64,000 nucleotides of DNA from Novosphingobium taihuense (GCF_007830315.1 NZ_VLKJ01000007.1:62001-126000); one strand, 5' to 3'; positions 37,548 through 46,904 are shown, counted from the first letter of the stretch. The notes: generated by a model not told the origin, from the sequence alone. A program made the numbers and translations.

Positions 37548-38765
37548 TCAGTTCTTTGCGGCCAGCATCTCACGCGCGGCGGCAATCACCGCGCTCGAAA
37601 AGGCCTCATCGTTGAAGTGGGAATCGATGGCCGTGACCGGCACGTTCTCGGGCATGACCTGTGCGAGATACTCGGCAAAGGGGCCGGGAACGGAAAGGTC
37701 CTGGAGATGTCCTGCGCTGCTGTCATGGCTGGAGAAACCACCAAGCGGCGTGAATACGCGGACCGGCCCTTTGGCTTCGCGCACGTTGGCAGCAAGGTGG
37801 TCGGCGAGCTTCTTCAGATCGTCGACACCTGTGCGCACTGCAGTCAGCTGGGGGTTATGCTCGTGATAGCGGCGGCCGGGAAACTGCACGCGCGAGATGT
37901 CGATCGGGCCGCCGATGATGAAATCTGCATTGCCGGGGGCGATAATCGTCGGGATCCCTTTGCGCAGGGCTGCCTTGCCACGGTCAGGCCCGGAGTCTGC
38001 AAGGCCTCCGAAGATGTGGTCGAGGATTTCTGTCTGTGAGAGGTCGAGGACCAGAGCTACGTCCTTGTCTGTGGCCAGACCGTCAAGAGTGGGGCCACCC
38101 GCGCCCGAGGAATGGAACACCATGACCTCGCAGCCATCGCTCTCCAGCGCCTGCCGGATGCGCTTGACGCTCATCTCCGTGGTGCCGAGCGTGGTGATCA
38201 GAACCAGGGGCTTCTCTGGACCCTTGTCTCGGTCATAGCCCTTGGCCATCCCCGCCACCGCGTTCGCGGCATTGCGAAAAACATCGCGGCTGATGGTGTT
38301 GATGCCCGAAATATCAGTCACCGCGTTCATCATCGCGATGTCCTTCACGCCCATGTAGGGCTTGGTGAAGCCCGAGGCCATGGTCGAGACGATCAGTTTG
38401 GGCAGGCCATAGGGAAAGCTCTGCATCAGGGCGCCGGCAAGAGCCGAGCCCATGGAGCCGCCGACTGCAAGTATGCCTGAAACCGGGCTCTTTGCGTTCC
38501 ATTCGTGCGCTGTGGCGATGGCGCCCCGGATCATCGCATCCTGACATTTCCCTTCATGGCCGAGCGCACGAACCTGCTCGATGGTCATGCCTGCACCATG
38601 TGCGACCATCTCAGGTGAAATCTCTGCACCGCCGACAGTGCGGCGCACGCTGGGGTCGAGGTGCACCACGTCCACGCCCGCCGCTTCCAGCGCGGCGCGG
38701 GTAAAGCGCGCTTCCTCCTCCTTGGTATCCTGCGTGCAGATGAACATGACGCTTGGCTTGGTCAT
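37548..38765 (-). CDS. UPF0261/Tm-1-like ATP-binding domain protein
   Basis: The 405-residue product matches the UPF0261 family (Tm-1-like), which includes the N-terminal half of the tomato Tm-1 resistance protein. Visible stretches are VMFICTQDTKEEEARF, LAVGGSMGSALA, LPKLIVSTMASGFT, ITTLGTTEMSVKRI, MVFHSSGAGGPTLDGL and IIAPGNADFIIGGP. The biochemical role of the family is not known to me. Here it heads an operon with a full split biotin-dependent carboxylase and a phosphatase. That association is suggestive, because Tm-1-like genes often neighbour catabolic carboxylases or TIM-barrel partners. A gagagg box precedes ATG 38763-38765. Confidence 0.85.
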   Translation of the reverse strand: MTKPSVMFICTQDTKEEEARFTRAALEAAGVDVVHLDPSVRRTVGGAEISPEMVAHGAGMTIEQVRALGHEGKCQDAMIRGAIATAHEWNAKSPVSGILAVGGSMGSALAGALMQSFPYGLPKLIVSTMASGFTKPYMGVKDIAMMNAVTDISGINTISRDVFRNAANAVAGMAKGYDRDKGPEKPLVLITTLGTTEMSVKRIRQALESDGCEVMVFHSSGAGGPTLDGLATDKDVALVLDLSQTEILDHIFGGLADSGPDRGKAALRKGIPTIIAPGNADFIIGGPIDISRVQFPGRRYHEHNPQLTAVRTGVDDLKKLADHLAANVREAKGPVRVFTPLGGFSSHDSSAGHLQDLSVPGPFAEYLAQVMPENVPVTAIDSHFNDEAFSSAVIAAAREMLAAKN

Positions 38766-38880
38766 CGGTTGGTTTTCCTCTCCATCGCCTATTGCTGCGT
38801 CAGCGCGGTTGACTTTGCACGGGGGTTTCGTGATTTTGCGTTGCATAAGGTGAAACGCAGAATTTGCCGGAGCAGGATGG
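38766..38880. promoter_or_regulatory. divergent intergenic, UPF0261 operon / IclR
   Basis: This 115-base gap between the divergent carboxylase operon and iclR-like gene should contain both promoters and likely the regulator's operator. A weak dyad around ttgacttt/gcataaggtg is visible, but I cannot assign an operator. The close packing suggests that IclR controls both sides, as is common for this family. Confidence 0.4.
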
Positions 38881-39681
38881 ATGCTGGAGCGCAAGGTCAA
38901 GACCGTGCGGGCGTTGGAGCGCGGGCTCGACGTACTGATCGAGGTGCAGACGAGGAAGGCGGCAAGCCTGCATGAGTTGCATCTGGCGACGGGACTGCCA
39001 AAGGCGACGTTGCTGCGGATGCTCGTCACGCTTGGGCAAAAAGGGCTGATCTGGCAGCGCTTGGCCGATGGTGCTTACCTCCCGCACGTGGATCGGATCG
39101 AGCGCGCCTCTGTCACGTCGCCTGCGCACATTGCCGAAGTTGCGTCGTCACACATGAAAGCACTTTCGACCAAGGTGGCATGGCCTTCGGTTCTCGCTGC
39201 ACCGCGGCTCGATCACATGGAAATTCTGGAAACGAACAGTCCGCTTTTCCGACTGGATTCGGCGATCCTTGGCCCTGTGGGGGTCAAGTTGTCCTATATT
39301 CATACCGCTACCGGCCGGGCGTATCTTGCCGCGTGCGGCGATACCGAGCGGGATTCGATCATTGACCGCTTGCGGCCCGCCAATCCTCCAGAGGGCAGCG
39401 AAGCAGATTTGCGGCTTATGCTGCAGCAGGTACGACAGCGCGGATATGCCACGCGCGATCCACTGCTCCCGTGGCCAGACAGGTCCAAACAGTTGGTGTT
39501 GCGTGACGGGCGGCGCTCCATGGCGGTGCCGATCCTTGTTGGCGGCGCCCCAATTGCAACGATCAATGTAACATGGCCTGGTCGACGCGGAGCTGACGAA
39601 GCTGTCGTGCAGCGCCACCTCGCTGCACTCAAGGCCACGGCGCGCGCAATCGGTGCAGCTTTGGAGGCGAACCCCAATTAA
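38881..39681 (+). CDS. IclR-family transcriptional regulator
   Basis: The 266-residue product has an N-terminal winged helix-turn-helix (about 8-62, ALERGLDVLIEVQTRKAASLHELHLATGLPK with TLLRMLVTLG) and a C-terminal IclR effector domain (about 85-262) with AATGRAYLAACG. It is related to the MhpR/PcaR-like regulators of catabolic genes. It is divergent from the carboxylase operon and upstream of the MDR-led operon, 80 bases away, so it may regulate both. Confidence 0.9.
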   Translation: MLERKVKTVRALERGLDVLIEVQTRKAASLHELHLATGLPKATLLRMLVTLGQKGLIWQRLADGAYLPHVDRIERASVTSPAHIAEVASSHMKALSTKVAWPSVLAAPRLDHMEILETNSPLFRLDSAILGPVGVKLSYIHTATGRAYLAACGDTERDSIIDRLRPANPPEGSEADLRLMLQQVRQRGYATRDPLLPWPDRSKQLVLRDGRRSMAVPILVGGAPIATINVTWPGRRGADEAVVQRHLAALKATARAIGAALEANPN

Positions 39682-39761
39682 GTTCCACCTGATGAAATCT
39701 GTTTGCCCAACTGATTAATTGTTGGCGCTGAATCGGTGATGATCCTCTTCACAGGGAGAAA

Positions 39762-40781
39762 ATGCCGATGCGCCAGTGGATCATTTCCGCAGGTTCGACC
39801 TCACTCAGCGATCTCAAGCTGGTTGAGACCGAGACTCCACAACCCGGACCGGGCGAAGTGCTCGTTCGAGTGCGGGCCTGCTCTTTAAACTATCGCGACC
39901 AGATCATTCCGCTTGGTTTTTACATGGGTGGTGTCGTGCAAAGCGACACCGTGCCTCTCTCGGACGGCGCAGGTGAAATTGCAGCCGTTGGTACGGGCGT
40001 AACCTCACTTGCCATTGGCGACCGTGTTGCCGGTATCTTCTTCCAGGACTGGATGGACGGCCCACCCAACCCCGGTATGGGTGTGGCGCTTGGTGCTCCT
40101 CCTGCTCCGGGAATGTTGCAGGACTACGTGGTTCTACCGGAACGCGGTGTCGTTCGGCTAGCCGAGACGTTGGATGTCGTCGAAGCCGCTTGCCTTCCTT
40201 GCGCTGGGGTGACCGCTTGGAATGCGTTGATGGAAGGTCCCCGGCCGTTAAGGGCTGGGGACACGGTTCTGGTGCTCGGAACCGGCGGCGTCTCGTTGAT
40301 TGCCCTCCAGATCGCCAAGGCCGCTGGTGCCACGGTGATTGCCACGTCTTCATCGGATGAGAAGCTTGAGCGCGTCAGGGCGATGGGAGCAGATCACGTC
40401 ATCAACTATCGCACCACGCCCGAGTGGGGTGCCGAGGCCGCACGCATTGCTGGTGGCGGTGTCGACAAGGTCGTGGAAGTCGGCGGTGCAGGTACGCTCA
40501 AGCAATCCATTGCCGCAGTCGGCTTTGCCGGAGAGATCGCACTGATCGGAGTGCTCACGCGCGAGGGCGATACCAATCCGCATGGCCTGATGTTCAAGGG
40601 CGCTTCGATCCGGGGAATCTTCGTGGGTTCGAAGGCCATGGCGCAGAGGTTGAACGCGTTCATCGACGCGCACGGAATCAAGCCTGTGGTCGATCGGGCA
40701 TTCGCCTTGGAGAATGCGCTCGATGCTTATGCCTATCAGTCGTCCGCAGGATTGTTCGGGAAAGTCGCGATAACGCTTTGA
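39762..40781 (+). CDS. zinc-independent MDR-family oxidoreductase (quinone oxidoreductase-like)
   Basis: The 339-residue medium-chain dehydrogenase/reductase has the NAD(P) loop LVLGTGGVSLIALQIAKAAG, the first GroES-like half (RVRACSLNYRDQIIPLG) and the C-terminal SAGLFGKVAITL. The structural and catalytic zinc cysteines of alcohol dehydrogenases are absent, so it groups with quinone oxidoreductase/acryloyl-CoA reductase relatives. A agggag box precedes ATG 39762. It is the first gene of a plus-strand cluster that reaches 50929. Confidence 0.86.
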   Translation: MPMRQWIISAGSTSLSDLKLVETETPQPGPGEVLVRVRACSLNYRDQIIPLGFYMGGVVQSDTVPLSDGAGEIAAVGTGVTSLAIGDRVAGIFFQDWMDGPPNPGMGVALGAPPAPGMLQDYVVLPERGVVRLAETLDVVEAACLPCAGVTAWNALMEGPRPLRAGDTVLVLGTGGVSLIALQIAKAAGATVIATSSSDEKLERVRAMGADHVINYRTTPEWGAEAARIAGGGVDKVVEVGGAGTLKQSIAAVGFAGEIALIGVLTREGDTNPHGLMFKGASIRGIFVGSKAMAQRLNAFIDAHGIKPVVDRAFALENALDAYAYQSSAGLFGKVAITL

Positions 40782-40833
40782 GCCGTCACTCGCGCCGCTG
40801 CCCGCAAGAGGCAGGGCTCTGGAGAGGAAATCG

Positions 40834-41379
40834 ATGACGCAGATGCTTGGCTTCGGCCAACCTTTTGGTGGCGTGATGCAGACGGCCTTCGTCGTTGAGG
40901 ACATCCGTGCATCCATCGCGCACTTTCAGCGCGATTGCGGCGCAGGGCCGTTCTTCCTGCTCGATCACTTCCTCAGCCCGGAGCAGTTTTATCGGGGCGC
41001 GCCATCGACGGCAGATGTGACGATAGCCATGGGTTTTGCCGGGCACATGCAGATCGAACTGATCCAGCCGCTTGACGGTAATCCTTCGGTTTACCGCGAG
41101 ACAATCGAGCAGCGCGGATACGGCTTCCATCACTTCGGCATCGCTTGCGCGGACGTCGAGGCAGACCTCTCCGCCTACACCGCACGTGGCTACGATCTGG
41201 CGTTCAAGGCCGCGGTCCCGACCGGAGGAAGCGTTGCCTACCTCGAAGGTGGTGATGTTTCTGCACCAGGTTTTCTGGAACTGATCCCGGCAACGCCCGG
41301 GATGGACGCACACTTTACGGCAATGTGGCTCGCATCGCTGGGCTGGGATGGCGCCGATCCGATCCGGCCATTCATCTGA
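40834..41379 (+). CDS. VOC-family (glyoxalase/dioxygenase superfamily) protein
   Basis: The 181-residue product shows two beta-alpha-beta-beta-beta modules of the vicinal-oxygen-chelate superfamily. Landmarks are VMQTAFVVEDIRASIAHF at the start, HMQIELIQPLDG, and YGFHHFGIACADVEADLSAY at the centre, with FLELIPATPGM at the end. It resembles Glyoxalase_4/methylmalonyl-CoA epimerase-type members. Such a gene between a reductase and an MFS carrier probably handles a pathway intermediate. Exact reaction unknown. Confidence 0.8.
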   Translation: MTQMLGFGQPFGGVMQTAFVVEDIRASIAHFQRDCGAGPFFLLDHFLSPEQFYRGAPSTADVTIAMGFAGHMQIELIQPLDGNPSVYRETIEQRGYGFHHFGIACADVEADLSAYTARGYDLAFKAAVPTGGSVAYLEGGDVSAPGFLELIPATPGMDAHFTAMWLASLGWDGADPIRPFI

Positions 41380-41414
41380 AGTCATAAAGTCATAAGAACG
41401 AGGGGAATAACGGG

Positions 41415-42656
41415 ATGATCACGGGCACAGCCAGAAGCGGCCGATACCAGGTGTGGGTGACCGCTCTGCTGAGCCTGAACTTCGGCATCCTGTTCTTCGA
41501 CCGCAACGCGCTCAATTTCCTCATGCCGTTCGTCCAGCCCGACCTGAACTTGAGCAACACGCAAGTCGGGATGTTCAGCTCAGCGCTGTCGCTGACGTGG
41601 GCCCTGTCTGGGCTGCTCGTCGGGCGGATTTCGGACAAGCTCGGTTCGCGCAAGCCGGTTGTCGTGGTGGCAACCGTAGCGTTCTGCCTTTGCTCCTTCA
41701 TTTCGGGCGCGGCATCGTCGTTCATGATGCTGCTGGGCGCGCGATTGCTGATGGGCGCGGCCGAAGGTGGCGTGATGCCGGTCAGCCACTCGATGATCGT
41801 CTCCGAAGTGGCACCCGAACGGCGCGGCCTTGCGATGGGTGTGGCCCAGAACCTCGGGTCGAATCTTTTAGGATCCGGTCTGGCGCCGATCTTGCTGGTT
41901 CCAATCGCCGTGGCAGCCGGTTGGCGCACGGGCTTCTACCTCGCTGCTGTGCCAGGGCTCATCACTGCCGCGCTGATCTGGTTCACTTTGCGCGAGCCGC
42001 CGGCCGAAGTTCATGATGACGCTTCACCCCGCGTGACGCTCCGCGAGGCGTTCTCCCATCGCAACGTGATCCTCTGCGCGCTGATCTCGATTCTGCTGGT
42101 TTCCTACCTTGTCGTTTGCTGGGCATTCATGCCGCTCTACCTGACAAAGGCGCGCGGCTTCGCACCCGAGACGATGGGGTGGCTCATGGCGACTCTCGGC
42201 ATTTCCGCAGGTCTCGGCAGCTTCGTTGTCCCGGCCATTTCCGACGCCATCGGGCGGCGCCCAGTGATGATCTTCTTCTCGTTCCTTGGCGTGATATTGC
42301 CACTTGGCGGATTGTACTACGAAGGATCGACCTGGGTCCTGGCCGCGATCTTCTTCTTTGGTTGGGGACTTAACGGCCTTTTCCCGATGTTCATGGCGAC
42401 GATCCCGTCGGAATCTGTCGATCCTCGGCTGACTGCGACGCTTACGGGTGTCGTCATGGGGACGGGCGAAGTTCTTGGAGGTGTGCTCTCGCCCTTCTTC
42501 GCGGGCAGTCTTGCGGATGCTTACGGCCTGTCCGCGCCGCTTTGGCTGATGTTTGGCTGCACCATTCTGGCCGGCATCCTGACGCTTGGACTTATCGAAT
42601 CCGCGCCACGCGTCGTTGCACGTCGCGCGGTTCCGGCAATGGCCTTCGGGGCCTGA
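41415..42656 (+). CDS. MFS transporter, aromatic-acid/anion symporter type
   Basis: The 413-residue product has twelve predicted transmembrane helices and the MFS motif-A-like loop GRISDKLGSRKPVVVV between helices 2 and 3. It resembles the ACS/AAHS groups that carry organic acids and aromatic acids, which fits the catabolic surroundings. ATG 41415 follows aggggaataacggg. It is 35 bases after the VOC gene and 17 bases before the AraC gene, so the set is cotranscribed. Confidence 0.87.
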   Translation: MITGTARSGRYQVWVTALLSLNFGILFFDRNALNFLMPFVQPDLNLSNTQVGMFSSALSLTWALSGLLVGRISDKLGSRKPVVVVATVAFCLCSFISGAASSFMMLLGARLLMGAAEGGVMPVSHSMIVSEVAPERRGLAMGVAQNLGSNLLGSGLAPILLVPIAVAAGWRTGFYLAAVPGLITAALIWFTLREPPAEVHDDASPRVTLREAFSHRNVILCALISILLVSYLVVCWAFMPLYLTKARGFAPETMGWLMATLGISAGLGSFVVPAISDAIGRRPVMIFFSFLGVILPLGGLYYEGSTWVLAAIFFFGWGLNGLFPMFMATIPSESVDPRLTATLTGVVMGTGEVLGGVLSPFFAGSLADAYGLSAPLWLMFGCTILAGILTLGLIESAPRVVARRAVPAMAFGA

Positions 42657-42673
42657 CTAGGGAGGCAAGCACC

Positions 42674-43615
42674 ATGGGTGAACTTCTCAGGTTTCATACC
42701 CGCGACGTGGCGCCGCAGGAGCGTGCTCGATACTGGAACGAAATCGCCGATCGGGTCTTCACCGGGACTTTCGTGAATGTCCCTGGTGAGGATTTTGCGG
42801 GAAAGATGCTTGCCTGGCGGGTTGGCGAGCTCGACATGATACGCACCGATTCAACACATTCCGGTGTCGGTCGCACGCCGCTGCCGCAAAATGAAGAGCG
42901 CCTGATCCTGCATCTGCAATGCCGGGGCACAAGCTTGCATTCGCAAAAGCAAGCGGAGTGCGCGCTGGAACCCGGCGACTTCGTCCTTGCGAGCCCGCAC
43001 TCACCCTATACGATCAAGTTGACCGGTCACGAGATGCTTGTCGTCGAGTTTCCCCGCGCTCCGCTGGCCGAGCGTTTCCCTGGGGTGGACGACGCTTTGT
43101 TGCAGCGCATGTGCGGTGCAACGCCAGGCGGCCGCGTGTTCCACGATTTCCTGCTGTCCTTGTGGCAGCAAGGTGAACGCACAGCCGAGGATCCCGAGTG
43201 GGAAGTCGGCGTCAATGCCGTGTTCTATGATCTGGCGGCCATGGCCATGCGCGGTTCGCAGCGTCCAGCTTCGACGAACGGTGATGCCGAGATGCGCCGC
43301 CGCGTGATAGCGACTGTCGCGGCGAACCTTGGTGATCCCGCGCTTCGGACCGCTTCGATCGCTGATGCCTGCAACGTTTCGGTACGAACGGTGCAGAACG
43401 TTTTCGCCGCCATGGGGACCACGCCAACGGCATATATCCTGGAACATCGCCTAAGCCGTGCTGCAGACCGCCTCGTTGCACGCCCAGACGCGAGCATTAC
43501 CGAAATTGCGTTCGAACTGGGCTTCAACGACAGCGCCTATTTCACGCGCTGCTTCCGCCAGCAGTTCGGAGCGGCACCACGCGACTGGAGGCTGGGAAAG
43601 TCTGTGTCGACATGA
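42674..43615 (+). CDS. AraC-family transcriptional regulator
   Basis: The 313-residue product has an N-terminal AraC-binding-like cupin sensor (FHTRDVAPQERARYWNEIADRVF at the start) and C-terminal double helix-turn-helix (about 210-310, RTVQNVFAAMGTTPTAYILEHRL and ITEIAFELGFNDSAYFTRCFRQQFG). It is probably the activator of the TonB-receptor/cupin operon downstream and of its own operon. It starts at ATG 42674 after gaggcaagcacc. The promoter of the TonB receptor lies 165 bases beyond. Confidence 0.9.
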   Translation: MGELLRFHTRDVAPQERARYWNEIADRVFTGTFVNVPGEDFAGKMLAWRVGELDMIRTDSTHSGVGRTPLPQNEERLILHLQCRGTSLHSQKQAECALEPGDFVLASPHSPYTIKLTGHEMLVVEFPRAPLAERFPGVDDALLQRMCGATPGGRVFHDFLLSLWQQGERTAEDPEWEVGVNAVFYDLAAMAMRGSQRPASTNGDAEMRRRVIATVAANLGDPALRTASIADACNVSVRTVQNVFAAMGTTPTAYILEHRLSRAADRLVARPDASITEIAFELGFNDSAYFTRCFRQQFGAAPRDWRLGKSVST

Positions 43616-43779
43616 AATCACTGGCTGGTGCGCACATGAGGGTCTTGCGCATCAGTCCTGATCGCCTTGCGCCACAGTGCAAGCGTGAACTGCCGCCAGC
43701 ACGTACCAAGCTGGCGTGATGCCGCACCCGGTCAGCCGGTCGCGGGAATGCCAACAGCAACAACAGGGAGAGGAAAACC
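43616..43779 (+). promoter_or_regulatory. intergenic region before TonB receptor, with a 7-base inverted repeat
   Basis: This 164-base gap lies between the AraC gene and the TonB receptor. It contains cgccagc (43694-43700) and its complement gctggcg (43710-43716) around a nine-base loop, ending 64 bases before the receptor start. A ribosome-binding region gggagagg (about 43768-43775) precedes ATG 43780. The inverted repeat could be an operator or a leader hairpin; the sequence alone does not decide. Confidence 0.45.
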
Positions 43780-46284
43780 ATGAGAATTGCATCGGTTTCC
43801 ATAGCAGCAATGGCGACGGTTCTGGCCGCGCCAGCGTTTGCACAGGATCAGGCTCAGGCCGAGGACACAGGCGGCGGCATTGCCCAGATCGTCGTTACCG
43901 CACAGAAGCGTGCGGAAAACGTTCAGGACGTGCCAATCGCCATTTCGGCGTTCAGCGCAGATGCCCTGCAGGAGCGCGCAGTCGGTAGCGTTGCATCGCT
44001 CTCAAACATCTCGCTCAATGTCACCCTTGACGCCGGCACGCCCTTTTCGGGTTCGTCGGCGGTGCTTTCGGCCTACATTCGCGGCATCGGTGCCAACGAC
44101 TTTGCGTTCAACATCGATCCCGGCGTGGGTGTCTACCTCGACGGTGTCTATCTCGCCCGTTCGGTTGGCGCAAACCAGGACCTTCCTGACGTCGAACGTA
44201 TTGAAGTGCTCAAGGGGCCGCAGGGAACCCTGTTCGGTCGTAACACCATCGGCGGCGCGATTTCGATCGTCACGCACGATCCAGGCGATGAATTCCGCTT
44301 CAAGGGCGATGTCACCACCGGCCGGTTCGGACTGGTGCAGACCCGGGGCACAGTCGACTTGCCGCTGACTGACGGTCTTGCCGCCTCGGTGAGCTTCGCA
44401 ACCAAAAACCGCGATGGCTACGTGAAGCGCGTCGCGTTCCCGGGGGCAAGCAACTTCGATTCCACGCCGATCACGAACTACAAGGCCGCCGGTTATCATA
44501 ACATCGGATATGGCAGCGAAGGTGGCGACAACAGCTGGAATCTGCGCGGCAAGCTTCGCTACGACAACAAGTCAAACATGCGCATCACCGTTTCGGGTGA
44601 CTACAGCAATATCGACCAGTCGCAGCTCGCCAACACCTTGATCAAGACAACCCCGGCCGTATTTGCCGGAACCTACAATTGCGCAATCCAGGGCGTCGTG
44701 GTTGGGGATTGCGGTGGCGGTCCGCCCTCGTTCGCCTATCTCGGCGGTATCGGCGGGCTTAATTCCATTTTCGACAACCCAACCGTTTTCGGTGTCAACG
44801 CCGATGGCAATCCTGCCAACAACCGCCTTCCCTATGACGACCGCTTTGTCTCCAACGACATCGATGTATCCTACGCCAACGGCAACAACTACTCCAAGCT
44901 GAAGACCTACGGCGGCTCGGGTACGATCGAGTTTGATCTATCGGATACGATGATGATCAAGTCGATCACGGCCTATCGCGAACTGCATTGGAATGCGGGC
45001 ATGGACCTCGATGGTTCGCCGCTCAACTTCTTGCACACCAGCTTCACGATGAACCAGTGGCAGTTCAGCCAGGAACTGCAGCTCAACGGTTCGGCGATGG
45101 ACAAGAAGTTGAACTATGTCTTGGGCGCATACTTCTTCAAGGAAGCAGGCGACCTGCACGACTACGTGACCTTTGCCGAGGGCTTGCTGCAGGTTGACGG
45201 CCCGAACGATCTTTCGACCAAGAACTATGCCTTCTTCGGTCAAATTGACTACCGCCCGACCGAACAGTTCGGCATCACAATAGGCGGCCGTTACACGAAG
45301 GAAAACAAGAGCTTCGAAGGCTTTCAGTCGGATGCCAACGGCCTTACCTACAAGATCCTGACCCAGGTTGGTGTGCCGGAATGCGCATCGATCAATCCGA
45401 TTTCCGACGCCTGCCGTATCGCAGCCGGTTTCCCCAACCAGGGACAGCCGCTGCGCTATTACGTCGCCGGAACGCAGCGAAAGTCGTTCAGTGACTTCTC
45501 GCCCAAGATCGGCGTTCAGTATCACCCGACAGACGATGCCATGCTCTATGCTAGCTGGTCGAAGGGTTACAAGACCGGTGGCTGGACGACGCGTCTGTCC
45601 AACCCACTGCCTACCGCGCCTGACTTCAACGAGGAAAAGGCAACGACCTGGGAAGTGGGCGTGAAGTCGATGTTCCTCGACCGTCGCCTTCAGATCAACG
45701 CGGCGGCGTTCCTGACGAATTACAAGGGCATTCAGCTCAACTTCCAGCAGGGCGTCTCGCCGACAATTCAGAACGCCGGTGATGCACGTATCAAGGGCTT
45801 CGAAGTCGAAGTCGTTGCGGCTCCGACGGATGGCTTCCTGATCAACGCTTCGGTTGGCTACACGGACTCGTACTACACAGCGGTTCTCGCAGGTGCGCAA
45901 GTTGCTGCCAATCCGTTCCAGGCTGGCGTGTTCCCGGGCGCTGATCTTCCCAAGACGCCTAAGTGGAAGTTCAACATCAGCCCGCGGTACGAGCTTTCGC
46001 TCGGTGGTGACTCCAAGCTGGTGGTCATTGCGGACTACACCCACACTACCTCGCTGTGGAACGATACCGAGCGTGCCTATCTGCTGCAGCGTGGGCCGAC
46101 CGACATCGTCAACGGCAACATCACCTACAAGTCGGGCAATCATTGGGACCTGACCGTGGGCATGACCAACATCACCGACGAGCGCTACCTGGTTACCGGC
46201 CAGGCCCAGATCGCCGGTGGTCAGTTCTATGGCACTTACAGCCGCCCGCGCGAATGGTTCGCGCGTCTCGGCGTAGAGTTCTGA
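43780..46284 (+). CDS. TonB-dependent outer-membrane receptor
   Basis: The 834-residue product has a signal peptide ending AFAQD, a TonB-box-like/plug start (IVVTAQKRAENVQDVPIAISAFS), the plug domain (about 40-160) and a 22-strand barrel ending in GVEF with terminal Phe. It is the sphingomonad catabolic-type receptor used for large or hydrophobic organic substrates. The start follows gggagaggaaaacc. Three cupin genes and a Rieske oxygenase follow in the same direction, so it probably imports the operon's growth substrate. Confidence 0.93.
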   Translation: MRIASVSIAAMATVLAAPAFAQDQAQAEDTGGGIAQIVVTAQKRAENVQDVPIAISAFSADALQERAVGSVASLSNISLNVTLDAGTPFSGSSAVLSAYIRGIGANDFAFNIDPGVGVYLDGVYLARSVGANQDLPDVERIEVLKGPQGTLFGRNTIGGAISIVTHDPGDEFRFKGDVTTGRFGLVQTRGTVDLPLTDGLAASVSFATKNRDGYVKRVAFPGASNFDSTPITNYKAAGYHNIGYGSEGGDNSWNLRGKLRYDNKSNMRITVSGDYSNIDQSQLANTLIKTTPAVFAGTYNCAIQGVVVGDCGGGPPSFAYLGGIGGLNSIFDNPTVFGVNADGNPANNRLPYDDRFVSNDIDVSYANGNNYSKLKTYGGSGTIEFDLSDTMMIKSITAYRELHWNAGMDLDGSPLNFLHTSFTMNQWQFSQELQLNGSAMDKKLNYVLGAYFFKEAGDLHDYVTFAEGLLQVDGPNDLSTKNYAFFGQIDYRPTEQFGITIGGRYTKENKSFEGFQSDANGLTYKILTQVGVPECASINPISDACRIAAGFPNQGQPLRYYVAGTQRKSFSDFSPKIGVQYHPTDDAMLYASWSKGYKTGGWTTRLSNPLPTAPDFNEEKATTWEVGVKSMFLDRRLQINAAAFLTNYKGIQLNFQQGVSPTIQNAGDARIKGFEVEVVAAPTDGFLINASVGYTDSYYTAVLAGAQVAANPFQAGVFPGADLPKTPKWKFNISPRYELSLGGDSKLVVIADYTHTTSLWNDTERAYLLQRGPTDIVNGNITYKSGNHWDLTVGMTNITDERYLVTGQAQIAGGQFYGTYSRPREWFARLGVEF

Positions 46285-46358
46285 TAAGCTGACAGAGTGC
46301 GCGGGCTGGGCCGGATCCCCTTTGGCTTCGCCCGCGTTCATCATCACGGAGAGAGAAA

Positions 46359-46892
46359 ATGCCTGAAGCGCCGCACGCGGAATTCTGGAAGGACATAAAG
46401 CCGGTCGACAAGGTCTTCCGCGAAGGCGGACTGCCTGAAGTCTATCTGCCCAAGATCGCCGAGGGCGATGAGCGTTATTGGGTTCCGATCTCGGAAACTG
46501 TCTTTACCAAGCCCGTCTGGATCAGCCCGTCGAAGAACATGTGGGCGGATGTCCTGATGAGCAAGACGGCAGGCCTCGTGAACCGCCATTATCACCCACA
46601 CCCGATCTGGGCATATACCATCAGCGGCAAGTGGGCTTACCTCGAGCACAGCTGGACGGCGACCGCAGGTGACTTCGTTTACGAGACACCGGGCGAGAGC
46701 CACACGTTGGTCTGCTACGAGCACGAGGACCCGATGAAGGTCTTCTTTGTCGTCTCCGGCCCCCTGATGTGGCTCGACGAGGAAGGCAACACCGTCGGCC
46801 ACTACGACGTGTTCGACTACATGAAGGCCGCGCGTGAACACTATGACGCCGTCGGCATTGGCGCTGACTACGTCGACACCCTAATCCGCTGA
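46359..46892 (+). CDS. cupin, 2,4'-dihydroxyacetophenone dioxygenase-type (copy 1)
   Basis: The 177-residue product matches the DAD family of single-cupin non-heme iron enzymes, which cleave the C-C bond between keto and hydroxymethyl carbons of 2,4'-dihydroxyacetophenone. It has the H-x-H pair in NRHYHPHPIWAYTISG and the later His in TPGESHTL. The first three quarters align with the next two genes, but it keeps a different loop (HYHPH instead of H-F/K-H-R). A agagagaaa box precedes ATG 46359. It lies 74 bases after the TonB receptor. Confidence 0.85.
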   Translation: MPEAPHAEFWKDIKPVDKVFREGGLPEVYLPKIAEGDERYWVPISETVFTKPVWISPSKNMWADVLMSKTAGLVNRHYHPHPIWAYTISGKWAYLEHSWTATAGDFVYETPGESHTLVCYEHEDPMKVFFVVSGPLMWLDEEGNTVGHYDVFDYMKAAREHYDAVGIGADYVDTLIR

Positions 46893-46904
46893 GAGGACTC
46901 CGCA

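Noticed and set aside
44938-46347. 469-codon minus-strand frame opposite the TonB receptor
   Set aside because: Antisense shadow of the barrel; no ribosome-binding site or domain.
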